DNA of 64,000 nucleotides from Bradyrhizobium sp. SSBR45G (lineage in GTDB: Bacteria > Pseudomonadota > Alphaproteobacteria > Rhizobiales > Xanthobacteraceae): contig NZ_BSCT01000036.1 of NCBI RefSeq assembly GCF_030159255.1, positions 1 to 64,000 of the forward strand. Reading direction: 5' to 3'. The position numbers and the translations under genes were made by a program. The notes under the pieces are model-generated. The model did no database searches, had not been told where the DNA came from, and saw only the letters and a list, made by a program, of their open reading frames with translations. Below, in pieces: positions 16,359 through 24,780 of this stretch; the stretch's first letter is position 1; each line of letters opens with the position of its first letter.

Positions 16359-17288
16359 ATGTCCGCCGCCGATCCCACCGCGTCCACCGCGCCCGCGCGC
16401 GCCTGGATCGCGAACCAGCCCTACGTGCTGCTCAGCATCACCGCATTGTGCTGGGCCGGCAACGCCATCGTCGGCCGGCTCGCCGCCGGCCACATCCCGC
16501 CGGTGACGTTGTCGTTCCTGCGCTGGTCGCTGGCGTTCCTGCTGATCCTGCCGCTGGCCTGGAAGCAGCTCCGCCAGGACTGGCCCGCCATCCGGTCGCG
16601 GCTCGGCATCATGATTGCGCTGTCGGTGACCGGCATCGGCGCCTTCAACACACTGCAATACTGGTCGCTCGAATACACCCAGGCCCTCAATACGCTGCTG
16701 CTGCAATCCGGCGGCCCGCTGATCGTCGCCCTATGGTCGCTGCTGCTGCTGCGCGTGCATCTCACCCTGGCGCAGGCGATCGGCATCATGCTGTCGATGG
16801 TCGGCGTGCTGCTCATCCTGACGCGCGGCCATCCAGCGGCGCTCGCCGACATCAGCTTCAACAAGGGCGACCTGATCTTCCTGGTCGCGATGGCGGTGTT
16901 CGGCTTCTACTCGGTGCTGACGATCAAGCGACCGCAGATCCATGGCCTGTCGATGGTCGCCTTCACCTTCGGATGCGGCGCGGCGAGCCTCATTCCGCTC
17001 CTGATCTGGGAGCTCAACACGCGCCCGGTGATGACGTTCGACACCCGGAACCTGCTGTCCCTGCTCTATGTCGCGATCTTTCCCTCGACCATCGCCTATC
17101 TCTGCTTCAATCGCGGCGTGCTGCTGATCGGCGCCAACCGCGCCGCGCCGTTCTTTCATGTCGTGCCGGTGTTCGGCTCGATCATGGCGTTCGTGTTCCT
17201 CGGCGAGCAGCCGCAGATCTTCCATGTGATCGGCTTCGCGCTGGTGCTGAGCGGCGTCTACGTCGCCTCGCGCAAGCAGGCCACGTGA
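16359..17288 (+). CDS. EamA/DMT-family exporter (copy 1)
   Basis: A ten-helix drug/metabolite transporter made of two EamA repeats (about residues 15-145 and 160-300). Start at 16359 (MSAADPTAS) is preferred to the in-frame upstream codon at 16269 because it leaves a short tail before the first helix and gives 309 residues, the same as its paralogue at 18909. The two share long identical-looking blocks, such as LNNQPY/IANQPY, FWAGN/CWAGN, SYWAMQYTQALN/QYWSLEYTQALN and GANRAAPFFH/GPNRAAPFLH. DMT proteins usually export amino acids or other small metabolites; the substrate is unknown. Confidence 0.93.
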   Translation: MSAADPTASTAPARAWIANQPYVLLSITALCWAGNAIVGRLAAGHIPPVTLSFLRWSLAFLLILPLAWKQLRQDWPAIRSRLGIMIALSVTGIGAFNTLQYWSLEYTQALNTLLLQSGGPLIVALWSLLLLRVHLTLAQAIGIMLSMVGVLLILTRGHPAALADISFNKGDLIFLVAMAVFGFYSVLTIKRPQIHGLSMVAFTFGCGAASLIPLLIWELNTRPVMTFDTRNLLSLLYVAIFPSTIAYLCFNRGVLLIGANRAAPFFHVVPVFGSIMAFVFLGEQPQIFHVIGFALVLSGVYVASRKQAT

Positions 17289-17309
17289 GAGAGTCACGGC
17301 GAAGAACGG

Positions 17310-18092
17310 CTAGTTGGCGGCCTTGAGCGCCATGCCGATGGCCATCAGCGATACCAAGCCGATCAGCAGGAGCCGCAGTCGCGCAGGGGATGCGCGGTTC
17401 GCAAGGCGTGCGCCGAGATCGGTGCCGAACGCCAGTCCGATGATCACCGCAACCAGGACCGGCCAGGACGGCAGAGCGCCGTGCTGCCAATAGATCCAGG
17501 CGGATGGAATCGTCGTGGGCACCAGGGTTAGCGCCAGACTGATCATCTGGGCGCGATGCTGGGGCATGCCGAGCACCGCGCTCAAGCCAACGACGGTCGC
17601 CAGCCCGCCGCCGATGCCGAGAAAGCCAGACGATAGGCCGGCCGCACTGCCGACCGCCAGAAGTGCAAGCCAGCCTGGATCAGCCGCAGCATCCGCCGTC
17701 TTGGCCAGTCCCCGGTCCGATGACCGGCGCAGCAGCAGCACGTCGAGCAGCAGCAGGTAGATTACGTAGGCCCAGCGCAGGATGCCCGCGGCCGTTCCAT
17801 TCGCAATGAGCGCGCCGATGACGCCGCCCAGCAGGAAGCCTAGTCCGAGCCATAGCAGCACTACCAGCGGCGCCCGGCTGCCTTCATCCCAATAGCGCTT
17901 GATGCCGGCGGCGCTCGTCGGCGGGATCTGCGCGACCAAAGAGAGCCCCTGCGCGGCGTGCTGTTGCGCGCCGAGCAGCAGCACCGCGAACACGACGAGG
18001 CCGCCGCCGGGACTCACACCGAGCAGGCCCGAAGTGAATCCGCTGATCAGGCCGGTGCCGAGACCGCCGATGAGATCAAGGACATTCATCAT
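17310..18092 (-). CDS. TauE/SafE-family anion permease
   Basis: A 260-residue polytopic protein with eight predicted helices and the TauE/SafE pattern of two halves, each starting with a Gly-rich amphipathic segment (GLISGFTSGLLGVSPGGGLV and GLSSGFLGIGGGLATV). The family moves sulfite, sulfoacetate or other organosulfur anions, but many members are uncharacterised. It lies 39 bp downstream of the TetR-type gene on the same strand and is probably its operon partner. Confidence 0.92.
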   Translation of the reverse strand: MMNVLDLIGGLGTGLISGFTSGLLGVSPGGGLVVFAVLLLGAQQHAAQGLSLVAQIPPTSAAGIKRYWDEGSRAPLVVLLWLGLGFLLGGVIGALIANGTAAGILRWAYVIYLLLLDVLLLRRSSDRGLAKTADAAADPGWLALLAVGSAAGLSSGFLGIGGGLATVVGLSAVLGMPQHRAQMISLALTLVPTTIPSAWIYWQHGALPSWPVLVAVIIGLAFGTDLGARLANRASPARLRLLLIGLVSLMAIGMALKAAN

Positions 18093-18131
18093 CGCGACCC
18101 CCCGAATGCTGCCGCGCGCCGAAGCCGCGGA

Positions 18132-18737
18132 TCATCGTCTTGGCGCAAGGCCCGCCAGCAGCGCCTCCAAACCTGCCATCGCCTCGGCCGACGAGAACGG
18201 CTCGCCCCACAGCCGCTGCAGCACGAAGCCCTGAAACATCGCGACCATGGTGCGGGCGATGCTGCGCGGATTGACGGCGCGGTCGACGACGCCGAGCCGC
18301 TGGCCGCGTTGCAGCAGTTCGGTGACCAGGGCGATCGGCCTGCGGATGCCGTCGGCGACCTGCTCGCGGATCGCGTCATCCCGCAGCGCCTCGGCCCACA
18401 GCTGCAAGGCAATGCGGCGACTGCGCAGCCCGTCCTCCTTCTGCATGTCCGCCAGCGACGCGCGTGCAATCGCCCGCAGTCCTTCGAGCGGGTCCGGAAT
18501 GTCGCGCGCGGCGGCAAGGAGGCCGGCATCGCGGTCGTGCCGGTGCTCGCCGATCGCCTGGATCAGGTCCTCCTTGCTGGCGAAGTGGCCGTAGATGCAG
18601 CCCGCACTCAGACCGGATTCGGCGATGACGTCGGAGATGGTGGTCTGATGGAATCCCTGGCGCGCGAAACAGGCTTCGGCGGCCTGCAGGATCTCTCCGC
18701 GACGCGCGGCCATCGTCGCCGGTTTCAGCTTCGGCAT
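18132..18737 (-). CDS. TetR-family transcriptional regulator
   Basis: The 201-residue protein starts at 18737 (MPKLKPATMAARRGEIL) and has the N-terminal TetR HTH (about residues 12-58; recognition helix in SGLSAGCIYGHFASKEDLI). The C-terminal ligand domain is alpha-helical and is of the broad TetR_C type. It is followed by the TauE gene and faces the second EamA exporter; the perfect palindrome 49 bp upstream of its start is its obvious candidate operator, which could control both directions. Confidence 0.93.
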   Translation of the reverse strand: MPKLKPATMAARRGEILQAAEACFARQGFHQTTISDVIAESGLSAGCIYGHFASKEDLIQAIGEHRHDRDAGLLAAARDIPDPLEGLRAIARASLADMQKEDGLRSRRIALQLWAEALRDDAIREQVADGIRRPIALVTELLQRGQRLGVVDRAVNPRSIARTMVAMFQGFVLQRLWGEPFSSAEAMAGLEALLAGLAPRR

Positions 18738-18785
18738 GCGCAACTCCTGCCCGGACGGCTGGACCCATAAGCGGCGCTCACATAT

Positions 18786-18803
18786 AAAACGAATATTCGT
18801 TTT
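18786..18803. promoter_or_regulatory. Perfect 18-bp palindrome, candidate TetR operator
   Basis: AAAACGAATATTCGTTTT is a perfect 18-bp dyad in a markedly AT-rich patch between the divergent tetR-type (start 18737) and EamA (start 18909) genes. Length, symmetry and position are those of a TetR-family operator. Confidence 0.75.
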
Positions 18804-18908
18804 GTAAAGACGTTCCGTCGCCTTCCGACATGGCGGCAATCCGCCGGGCGCTCTTGTCCCGGGCGCCATTTCGGGCACAACCTCTGCTTCACGAGAGAAG
18901 CCGAATCC

Positions 18909-19838
18909 TTGCCCGCCCCATCCCCGCCACCCTCGCTGTTCGCCTGGCTCAACAACCAGCCCTACCTGCTGCTCACGCTGGCCTCGCTGTTCTGGGCCGG
19001 AAACATCGTGCTTGCGCGCTATGTGGCCGGCCATGTCCCGCCGCTGACGCTGTCCTGCATCCGCTGGATCGGGACGTTCCTGATGCTGTGGCCGTTCGCG
19101 CGGGCGCACCTGGTCAGGGATTGGCGGACGCTGCTCGCCCACTGGCCTTTGATCCTGCTGTTCTCGCTGACCGGCTTCGCCATCAACAACGCGCTGTCCT
19201 ATTGGGCGATGCAGTATACGCAGGCGCTCAATGGGCTGCTGATCCAGTCGTCGACGCCGCTGTTCGTCGCGCTATGGTCGCTGCTGCTGTTCGGCGTGCG
19301 GCTGACGCCGGCGCAATTCGCGGGAATTGCGATGTCACTCGTCGGCGTGCTGGTGATCCTGCTGCGCGGCGATCTCGGCGCGCTGGCCGCGATCCAGTTC
19401 AACCGCGGCGATCTGATGTTCGCCGGCGCGCTGCTGGTGTTCGGTCTCTACTCCGCCGCCATGACGCGCCGGCCGGCGGTGCACCAGCTGTCGCTGATCT
19501 CATCCTGTACGGCCGTCGGCGCAGTGCTGCTGCTGCCGCTGGCCGTCTGGGAATATTCATCGGGCTTCGTGCTGCAGTTCGACCTGCTGTCCATCCTGAC
19601 GCTCGGCTACGTCGTGGTGTTCGCCTCGACGCTCGCTTATCTGTTCTTCAACCGGGGAATCGGCCTGATCGGGCCAAACCGCGCCGCGCCGTTCCTGCAC
19701 CTCGTGCCCTTGTTCGGCTCGGTGCTCGCGATCCTGCTGCTCGGCGAGGAGCTGAAGCTGTTCCACCTCCTAGGCTATGCGCTGGTCATCGCGGGCGTGA
19801 TCATCGCGTCCCGCACCAGGGGCGCCAAGGCCGCGTGA
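18909..19838 (+). CDS. EamA/DMT-family exporter (copy 2)
   Basis: A 309-residue ten-helix transporter with two EamA repeats, clearly paralogous to the protein at 16359 along its whole length and equal in length. The start is a TTG at 18909 (read as MPAPSPPPS), preceded by gagagaag; no closer ATG gives a complete first helix. It is divergent from the TetR-type gene and shares its palindrome. Probably a metabolite exporter whose expression is relieved by the TetR ligand; substrate unknown. Confidence 0.92.
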   Translation: MPAPSPPPSLFAWLNNQPYLLLTLASLFWAGNIVLARYVAGHVPPLTLSCIRWIGTFLMLWPFARAHLVRDWRTLLAHWPLILLFSLTGFAINNALSYWAMQYTQALNGLLIQSSTPLFVALWSLLLFGVRLTPAQFAGIAMSLVGVLVILLRGDLGALAAIQFNRGDLMFAGALLVFGLYSAAMTRRPAVHQLSLISSCTAVGAVLLLPLAVWEYSSGFVLQFDLLSILTLGYVVVFASTLAYLFFNRGIGLIGPNRAAPFLHLVPLFGSVLAILLLGEELKLFHLLGYALVIAGVIIASRTRGAKAA

Positions 19839-19889
19839 GCGCCGGCAAGCCCTGACCGGCGCTTTCGCAGGCGCCCGCCGCTGCTCCGG

Positions 19890-21575
19890 CTACGCCGTCC
19901 GCACCTTCGCCATGAAGCCGTCGACCGCCTGCTGCAGCAGGCCCGACTGGCTGTCGAGCTCGCGGGCGCTGGAGAGCACTTCGGAGGCGGCCATGCCGGT
20001 CGCTTCCGCGGCCTTGGTGACGCCGCCGATATGCGTGCTGATCTCGTTCGAGCCGGCGGCGACCGACTGGATGTTGCGCGCGATCGCGCGCGTCGCATCG
20101 CCCTGCTGCGCGATCGAGGTCGAAATCGAGTTGGTGATCTCGCTCATCTGCGCAATCGTCTGGGTGATGCCGCTGATGGCGGCGACCGCGTCCTGGGTCG
20201 AGGTCTGCATCGCTGCGACCTGCGCCGAAATCTCCTCGGTCGCCTTCGCGGTCTGGTTGGCAAGCGCCTTGACCTCGGAAGCGACGACGGCAAATCCCTT
20301 GCCGGACTCACCGGCGCGCGCGGCTTCGATGGTGGCGTTGAGCGCAAGCAGATTGGTCTGGGCCGCGATCGAATGGATCAGCTTGACGACCTCGCCGATC
20401 TTCTCGGCGCCGGTCGACAGCACCTGGACGGTGGCATTGGTGCGCTCGGCATCGCCGACCGCCTTGCTCGCGATCTCGCTGGACCGGGCGACCTGGCGGG
20501 AAATCTCGTTGACCGAGCTCGACAGCTGCTCGGCTGCGGACGCCACGGTGCCGACATTGTCATTCGCGCTCTGCGTGGCGGCGCTGACGGTGGAGGCACG
20601 CGAGCTGGCATCGCTCGCGGTCGAGGTCATCGACTGCGCGGTGTGCTGCATGCCTTCGGCGGCCGAGGCCACCGAGCGGACGATGCCGTTGACGCTGCGC
20701 TCGAAGTCGGCGGCTAGGTTCTGCATCGCCGCACGCCGCTCCGCCTCGGCGCGCTGCTGGGTCGCGGCCTCCGCATGCTCGAGCTCGCGCATCCGCAGCG
20801 CGTTGTCCTTGAAGATCTGGACGGTGGCCGCCATCCCGCCGATCTCGTCGCCGCGGCCGACGCCGGGGATCTCGCCGTCGAGCTTACCGTCGGCGATCTC
20901 GCGCATGCGGACGCCGAGGCGATTCAGCGGCACGCTGATGCTGCGGCTGATCAGCCAGGCGATGCCGCCGGCGATGACCGCGATGCCGGCGCAGGCCATC
21001 CACATCAGCCACTTCAGCGGCTTCATCTTGGCGTCGAGATCGTCGACATAGACGCCCGTACCCACGAACGTGTTCCAGCCCGGAATCATGACCGCATAGG
21101 AGATCTTGCGGGTCGGCTGCTCCTGGCCCGGCCTGAGATATTCGTAGCGCAGGGTGACTTCACCGTCCTTGGCGACACCGTCGCGCAGCTCGACGACGAG
21201 CTTGCGGCCATTGAGCTCGAAATCGATCACATTCGAGCCGCGCTGCTTCGGGTCCTGGGACAACACGACGTTGCCGTCCATCGTGTAGGCGAACAGATAG
21301 CCCATCCCCTTGTCGAAGGTCATCGTGCTGCCGCGCTTGACGAACTCGTCGATCGCGGCCTCCTTCGTCATCCTGCCGCCGTCGACCTCCTTGATGAGGC
21401 CGATGGCCATGTTGCGTGCGGTCTCGACGATCGCCCGGCACTGTTCGATGCGGGCGTTGACCATCTCCTTCTGCATGAGATTGCCGGCGAACGTCCCGGC
21501 CGCGGCGAGGCCCAGCAGCGCGACACCGACGACGATGGCAAGCTTGGGGGCAATCTTCAGATTGTTCAGCAGCAC
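19890..21575 (-). CDS. Methyl-accepting chemotaxis protein with single Cache domain
   Basis: A chemoreceptor that controls the CheA kinase. Layout: N-terminal membrane helix (about residues 9-30), a periplasmic single-Cache-2-like sensor (about 35-180, with the typical GMGYLFAYTMDGNVV and GWNTFVGTGVYVDD segments), second helix (about 190-210), HAMP (about 212-265) and a long MA signalling domain containing the hairpin tip IAAQTNLLALNATIEAARAGE split over its conserved core. GTG at 21575 (MLLNNLKIAPKL) gives the usual short cytoplasmic start and 561 residues; an in-frame codon at 21629 would add 18 residues. Cache-2 receptors often sense small organic acids; the ligand is not evident. Confidence 0.93.
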   Translation of the reverse strand: MLLNNLKIAPKLAIVVGVALLGLAAAGTFAGNLMQKEMVNARIEQCRAIVETARNMAIGLIKEVDGGRMTKEAAIDEFVKRGSTMTFDKGMGYLFAYTMDGNVVLSQDPKQRGSNVIDFELNGRKLVVELRDGVAKDGEVTLRYEYLRPGQEQPTRKISYAVMIPGWNTFVGTGVYVDDLDAKMKPLKWLMWMACAGIAVIAGGIAWLISRSISVPLNRLGVRMREIADGKLDGEIPGVGRGDEIGGMAATVQIFKDNALRMRELEHAEAATQQRAEAERRAAMQNLAADFERSVNGIVRSVASAAEGMQHTAQSMTSTASDASSRASTVSAATQSANDNVGTVASAAEQLSSSVNEISRQVARSSEIASKAVGDAERTNATVQVLSTGAEKIGEVVKLIHSIAAQTNLLALNATIEAARAGESGKGFAVVASEVKALANQTAKATEEISAQVAAMQTSTQDAVAAISGITQTIAQMSEITNSISTSIAQQGDATRAIARNIQSVAAGSNEISTHIGGVTKAAEATGMAASEVLSSARELDSQSGLLQQAVDGFMAKVRTA

Positions 21576-21684
21576 GCAAGCAACTCCGCCCGATCGAAAT
21601 CCGCGACCCGTCAAGATCAACGGCGACAAATTGATCGGATGTTGGTTAGGGTTCGGTTGCGAACGATCTCCGTAGAAATCCGGA

Positions 21685-23541
21685 TCAGACCGTGCTGACG
21701 GACTCCTGGGCCGTGGCAGAGGAGGATACCGGCCGCAGCGGCGCGAACTCCTCGGCGGTCAGCGTCTCCTTGGCGATCAGCAGCGCAACGCCGCGCTCCA
21801 GATCCTGGTGGTGATCTTCGAGGATCGCCCGGGCGCGCACGCCTCCTTCCGCGATCAGGTCCCGCACCGCCAGATCGATCTCGCGCCCGGTGATGTCCGC
21901 CGCCGACACGATCTGATCCTGCGGCTGCAGGAACGACACTTGCGGCCGCGGCGCATAGGTGCGCTGGCCGACTTTCGCATCCATGCCGTATTTGGTGACC
22001 ATCTCGATGGCGATCTCGGTGGCGCGCTGCAGATCGTCGGCGGCGCCGGTCGAGACGTCGCCGTCGAAGATCAACTGCTCCGAGGCACGTCCGCCCATCA
22101 GCACGGCGATCCGGTTCTTCAGCTCGCTGACCGCGAGCAGGAAGCGGTCCTCCGTCGGCCGCTGCATCGTGTAGCCGAGCGCGCCGACGCCGCGCGGAAT
22201 GATCGAGACCTTCTGCACCGGATCGACGCCGGCGAGATTGGCCGCGACCAGCGCATGGCCCATCTCATGATAGGCGACGCGCCGACGCTCGGCGGGATTG
22301 AGCACGCGGCTCTTCTTCTCGATACCGGCGACGATGCGCTCGATCGCGGCCGTGAAGTCGTCGAACGTCACGTCGTGGCCCTTGCGCCGGGTCGCGGCGA
22401 TCGCCGCCTCATTGATCAGGTTGGCGAGGTCGGCACCGGTGAAGCCGGCCGTCAGGGCCGCGACCTTGTCGAGATCGACGCCGTCGGCGACCGTGATCTT
22501 GCGAACATGCACCTTCAGAATGGCAAGCCGCCCGCTTCTGTCGGGGCGATCGACCAGGACCTGACGGTCGAAGCGGCCGGCGCGCATCAGGGCGGGATCG
22601 AGAATCTCCGGCCGGTTGGTCGCGGCGAGCAGGATGACGCCGGAGCTCGGATCGAAGCCGTCGAGCTCCGCCAGCAACTGATTGAGCGTCTGCTCCTTCT
22701 CGTCGTAGCCGCCAAACTGCCCGCCGCCGCTCCGGCTGCGCCCCAGCGCATCGAGCTCATCGATGAAGATGATGCAGGGCGCGGCCTTGCGCGCCTGCTC
22801 GAACAGATCGCGCACCCGCGCAGCACCGACGCCGACGAACATCTCGACGAATTCCGAGCCCGAGATCGAGAAGAAGGCGACGCCCGCCTCGCCAGCGACG
22901 GCGCGCGCGAGCAAGGTCTTCCCGGTGCCGGGCGGGCCGACCAGCAGGATGCCCTTCGGCACATGCGCGCCGAGCCGGCCATAGCTCTTCGGGTCCTTGA
23001 GGAACTGCACCACCTCCTGCAGCTCGAACTTCGCCTCGTCGACACCGGCGACATCGGCGAAGGTCACCTTGGTGTCGGTCTCGACATAGACCTTGGCGCG
23101 CGACTTGCCGATCGACATCAGCCCGCCAAAGCCCTGGCGGTCCATCACCTTGCGGCCGAGGAACACCCAGATCAGATAAAACATCAGCGCCGGCACGATC
23201 CAGGCCAGCAGCGTCTGAATGACGCCGCCGGAGGGAACGCCGGTCACGGTGACGCCCTTCGTTGCCAGCTTCTCGGCCAGCGGCGGATCGACCCGCGCGG
23301 TGACGAACGAGGTCTTGCCGTCCGGCTGCTTGTCCTTGAACTTGCCCTGGATGGTGTCCTGGCTGACCGAGACCTCGGCGATCTTGCCCTGCTCAACCAG
23401 TTGCTCGAACTGGCTGTAGGGGATGGTCTCGACGGTGTTGTAGGTCGTCAGCAGCCATTGCAGCAGCAGCATGCCGACGCCGGCGAGGAAGATGTAGCCG
23501 ACGGCGATGGCCTGCTTGCGGGCGTTCGGATCGGATTCCAT
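21685..23541 (-). CDS. ftsH: ATP-dependent zinc metalloprotease, FtsH family
   Basis: A membrane-anchored AAA+ protease that degrades membrane and regulatory proteins. From the ATG at 23541 (618 residues) there are two N-terminal helices around a periplasmic domain (about 10-33 and 109-128), the AAA module with Walker A GPPGTGKT (202-209), Walker B IIFIDELDALG and the second region of homology ending GRFDRQ, then the zinc motif HEMGH (425-429). The HEXXH ligands are intact, but the usual HEAGH Ala is Met. A TTG start at 23628 would add 29 residues but has no clear RBS. With its extended linker sequence it looks like an additional FtsH, not the main housekeeping copy. Confidence 0.95.
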   Translation of the reverse strand: MESDPNARKQAIAVGYIFLAGVGMLLLQWLLTTYNTVETIPYSQFEQLVEQGKIAEVSVSQDTIQGKFKDKQPDGKTSFVTARVDPPLAEKLATKGVTVTGVPSGGVIQTLLAWIVPALMFYLIWVFLGRKVMDRQGFGGLMSIGKSRAKVYVETDTKVTFADVAGVDEAKFELQEVVQFLKDPKSYGRLGAHVPKGILLVGPPGTGKTLLARAVAGEAGVAFFSISGSEFVEMFVGVGAARVRDLFEQARKAAPCIIFIDELDALGRSRSGGGQFGGYDEKEQTLNQLLAELDGFDPSSGVILLAATNRPEILDPALMRAGRFDRQVLVDRPDRSGRLAILKVHVRKITVADGVDLDKVAALTAGFTGADLANLINEAAIAATRRKGHDVTFDDFTAAIERIVAGIEKKSRVLNPAERRRVAYHEMGHALVAANLAGVDPVQKVSIIPRGVGALGYTMQRPTEDRFLLAVSELKNRIAVLMGGRASEQLIFDGDVSTGAADDLQRATEIAIEMVTKYGMDAKVGQRTYAPRPQVSFLQPQDQIVSAADITGREIDLAVRDLIAEGGVRARAILEDHHQDLERGVALLIAKETLTAEEFAPLRPVSSSATAQESVSTV

Positions 23542-23649
23542 ATCGAGCTCGCTCCAGTCCGGTGCTCGTGCGCGCGAAGGTCTCTGGCGGATAGCAGGCT
23601 CGCTTGCAGGCGGCTTGTTCTGGATCAAGGCGCGCGACTCGGCCTCACG

Positions 23650-24567
23650 TCAGGCCGCTGCGCCATCATCGCGCGCGAGCTGCTCCAGCGCATCCCGAAC
23701 CGCTTCCACCAGGTCCAAGGCGACCGGCGACGGGCTGCGCTGCGGCGGGAATACGGCTGCGAACTCGAAATCGATGTGCGGCAGGAACGGCCGGCTCACG
23801 ACGCCGCGGTTCTCGAACTCGCGCGCGGTGAACGGATCGGAGAGCGAGATTCCGAGCCCCGACGACACCATGCCGCACATGATTTCGGACAGCGTCGTTT
23901 CGACACGAAGGACCCGCTGAACATCCGCGCGATGGAAGACCTGGTCGATGAGGTGGCGGCTCGTCGAGCCTGCCGACAGCGAGATGAATGTCTCGCCCTC
24001 GAAGTCACGCGGCACCAGCGATGTCTTGGCCGCGAGCCGATGCCCACTCGGCAGCACCGCGACGCGCGCCAGCGCCGGCAATTTGATGCTCGGCAGGCCG
24101 GCATGGGCGATCGGCACCTCGGCAAAGCCGACATCGCATTGCGCGTTCAGCACCCAGTCGATCACGATGGGCGAGATCACGCCGAAGAAGGCGAGGTTGA
24201 GGTTCGGCCGCTCCTGCAGGAAGCGACCGGCGAGCCGCGGCAGATAGCCGTTGGCGAGAGCGGGGAGCGCGGCGATGCGCAGCGTGCCGGTGCGCCGGCC
24301 GCGGATTTCCTCTGCGGCGGCCGCAATGCGATCGAGACCGACGAAGGAGCGCTCGACCTCCATGTAGAGCGCGGTCGCTGCCGCACTCGGCACGAGGCCG
24401 GTGCCGCGCCGTTCGAACAGCTCCATCTTGAGCAAGGCCTGCAGATCGCGCAGCAGCCGGCTGACGGCCGGCTGCGTCACCGCCATCAGCTTGGCGGCTT
24501 CCGTCACGCTGCCGGTCAGCATCATCGCCCGGAAGGCTTCGACCTGCCGCGAATTGATCCGGGCCAT
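23650..24567 (-). CDS. LysR-family regulator of the amine/opine oxidase operon
   Basis: A 305-residue LysR-type regulator: winged HTH (about residues 3-62; SVTEAAKLMAVTQPAVSRLLRDLQ covers the recognition region) and a periplasmic-binding-protein-like effector domain (about 90-295). The ATG at 24567 has GGAG 7 nt upstream and is preferred to the one at 24576, which overlaps a candidate operator. It is divergent from the ABC-importer and dehydrogenase operon starting at 24781 and is its likely activator. Confidence 0.94.
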   Translation of the reverse strand: MARINSRQVEAFRAMMLTGSVTEAAKLMAVTQPAVSRLLRDLQALLKMELFERRGTGLVPSAAATALYMEVERSFVGLDRIAAAAEEIRGRRTGTLRIAALPALANGYLPRLAGRFLQERPNLNLAFFGVISPIVIDWVLNAQCDVGFAEVPIAHAGLPSIKLPALARVAVLPSGHRLAAKTSLVPRDFEGETFISLSAGSTSRHLIDQVFHRADVQRVLRVETTLSEIMCGMVSSGLGISLSDPFTAREFENRGVVSRPFLPHIDFEFAAVFPPQRSPSPVALDLVEAVRDALEQLARDDGAAA

Positions 24568-24575
24568 GCGCTCCA

Positions 24576-24596
24576 TCCATAATATTTCGGCATGGA
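24576..24596. promoter_or_regulatory. LysR-type T-N11-A box
   Basis: TCCAT (24576-24580) and ATGGA (24592-24596) form a perfect 5-bp dyad around 11 bp, the classical LysR T-N11-A geometry, immediately upstream of the regulator start at 24567. A second looser dyad (CCA-N8-TGG, 24604-24617) lies nearer the operon promoter and could be the activation site. Confidence 0.6.
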
Positions 24597-24780
24597 GAGG
24601 GTGCCATTATTCATTGGACGATCAAAGCCTCCACTGCGATCTTTTTCAGCAGGGTGAGGGATGGCTCGTTTTTTAGGCTGCCGGCTCGGGTTATTGGATG
24701 CCGACAGCTGCACGATCGCTCCGTTCTCCCCGGCGGTCATGAAATACCGCCGTCATCGGCAACCTGGGAGATCCGTCCTT

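Noticed and set aside
21808..24582. A 924-residue open frame antisense to ftsH and the LysR gene
   Set aside because: It spans two well-recognised genes in the antisense direction and is rich in Arg, Asp and His as expected from high-GC antisense frames.
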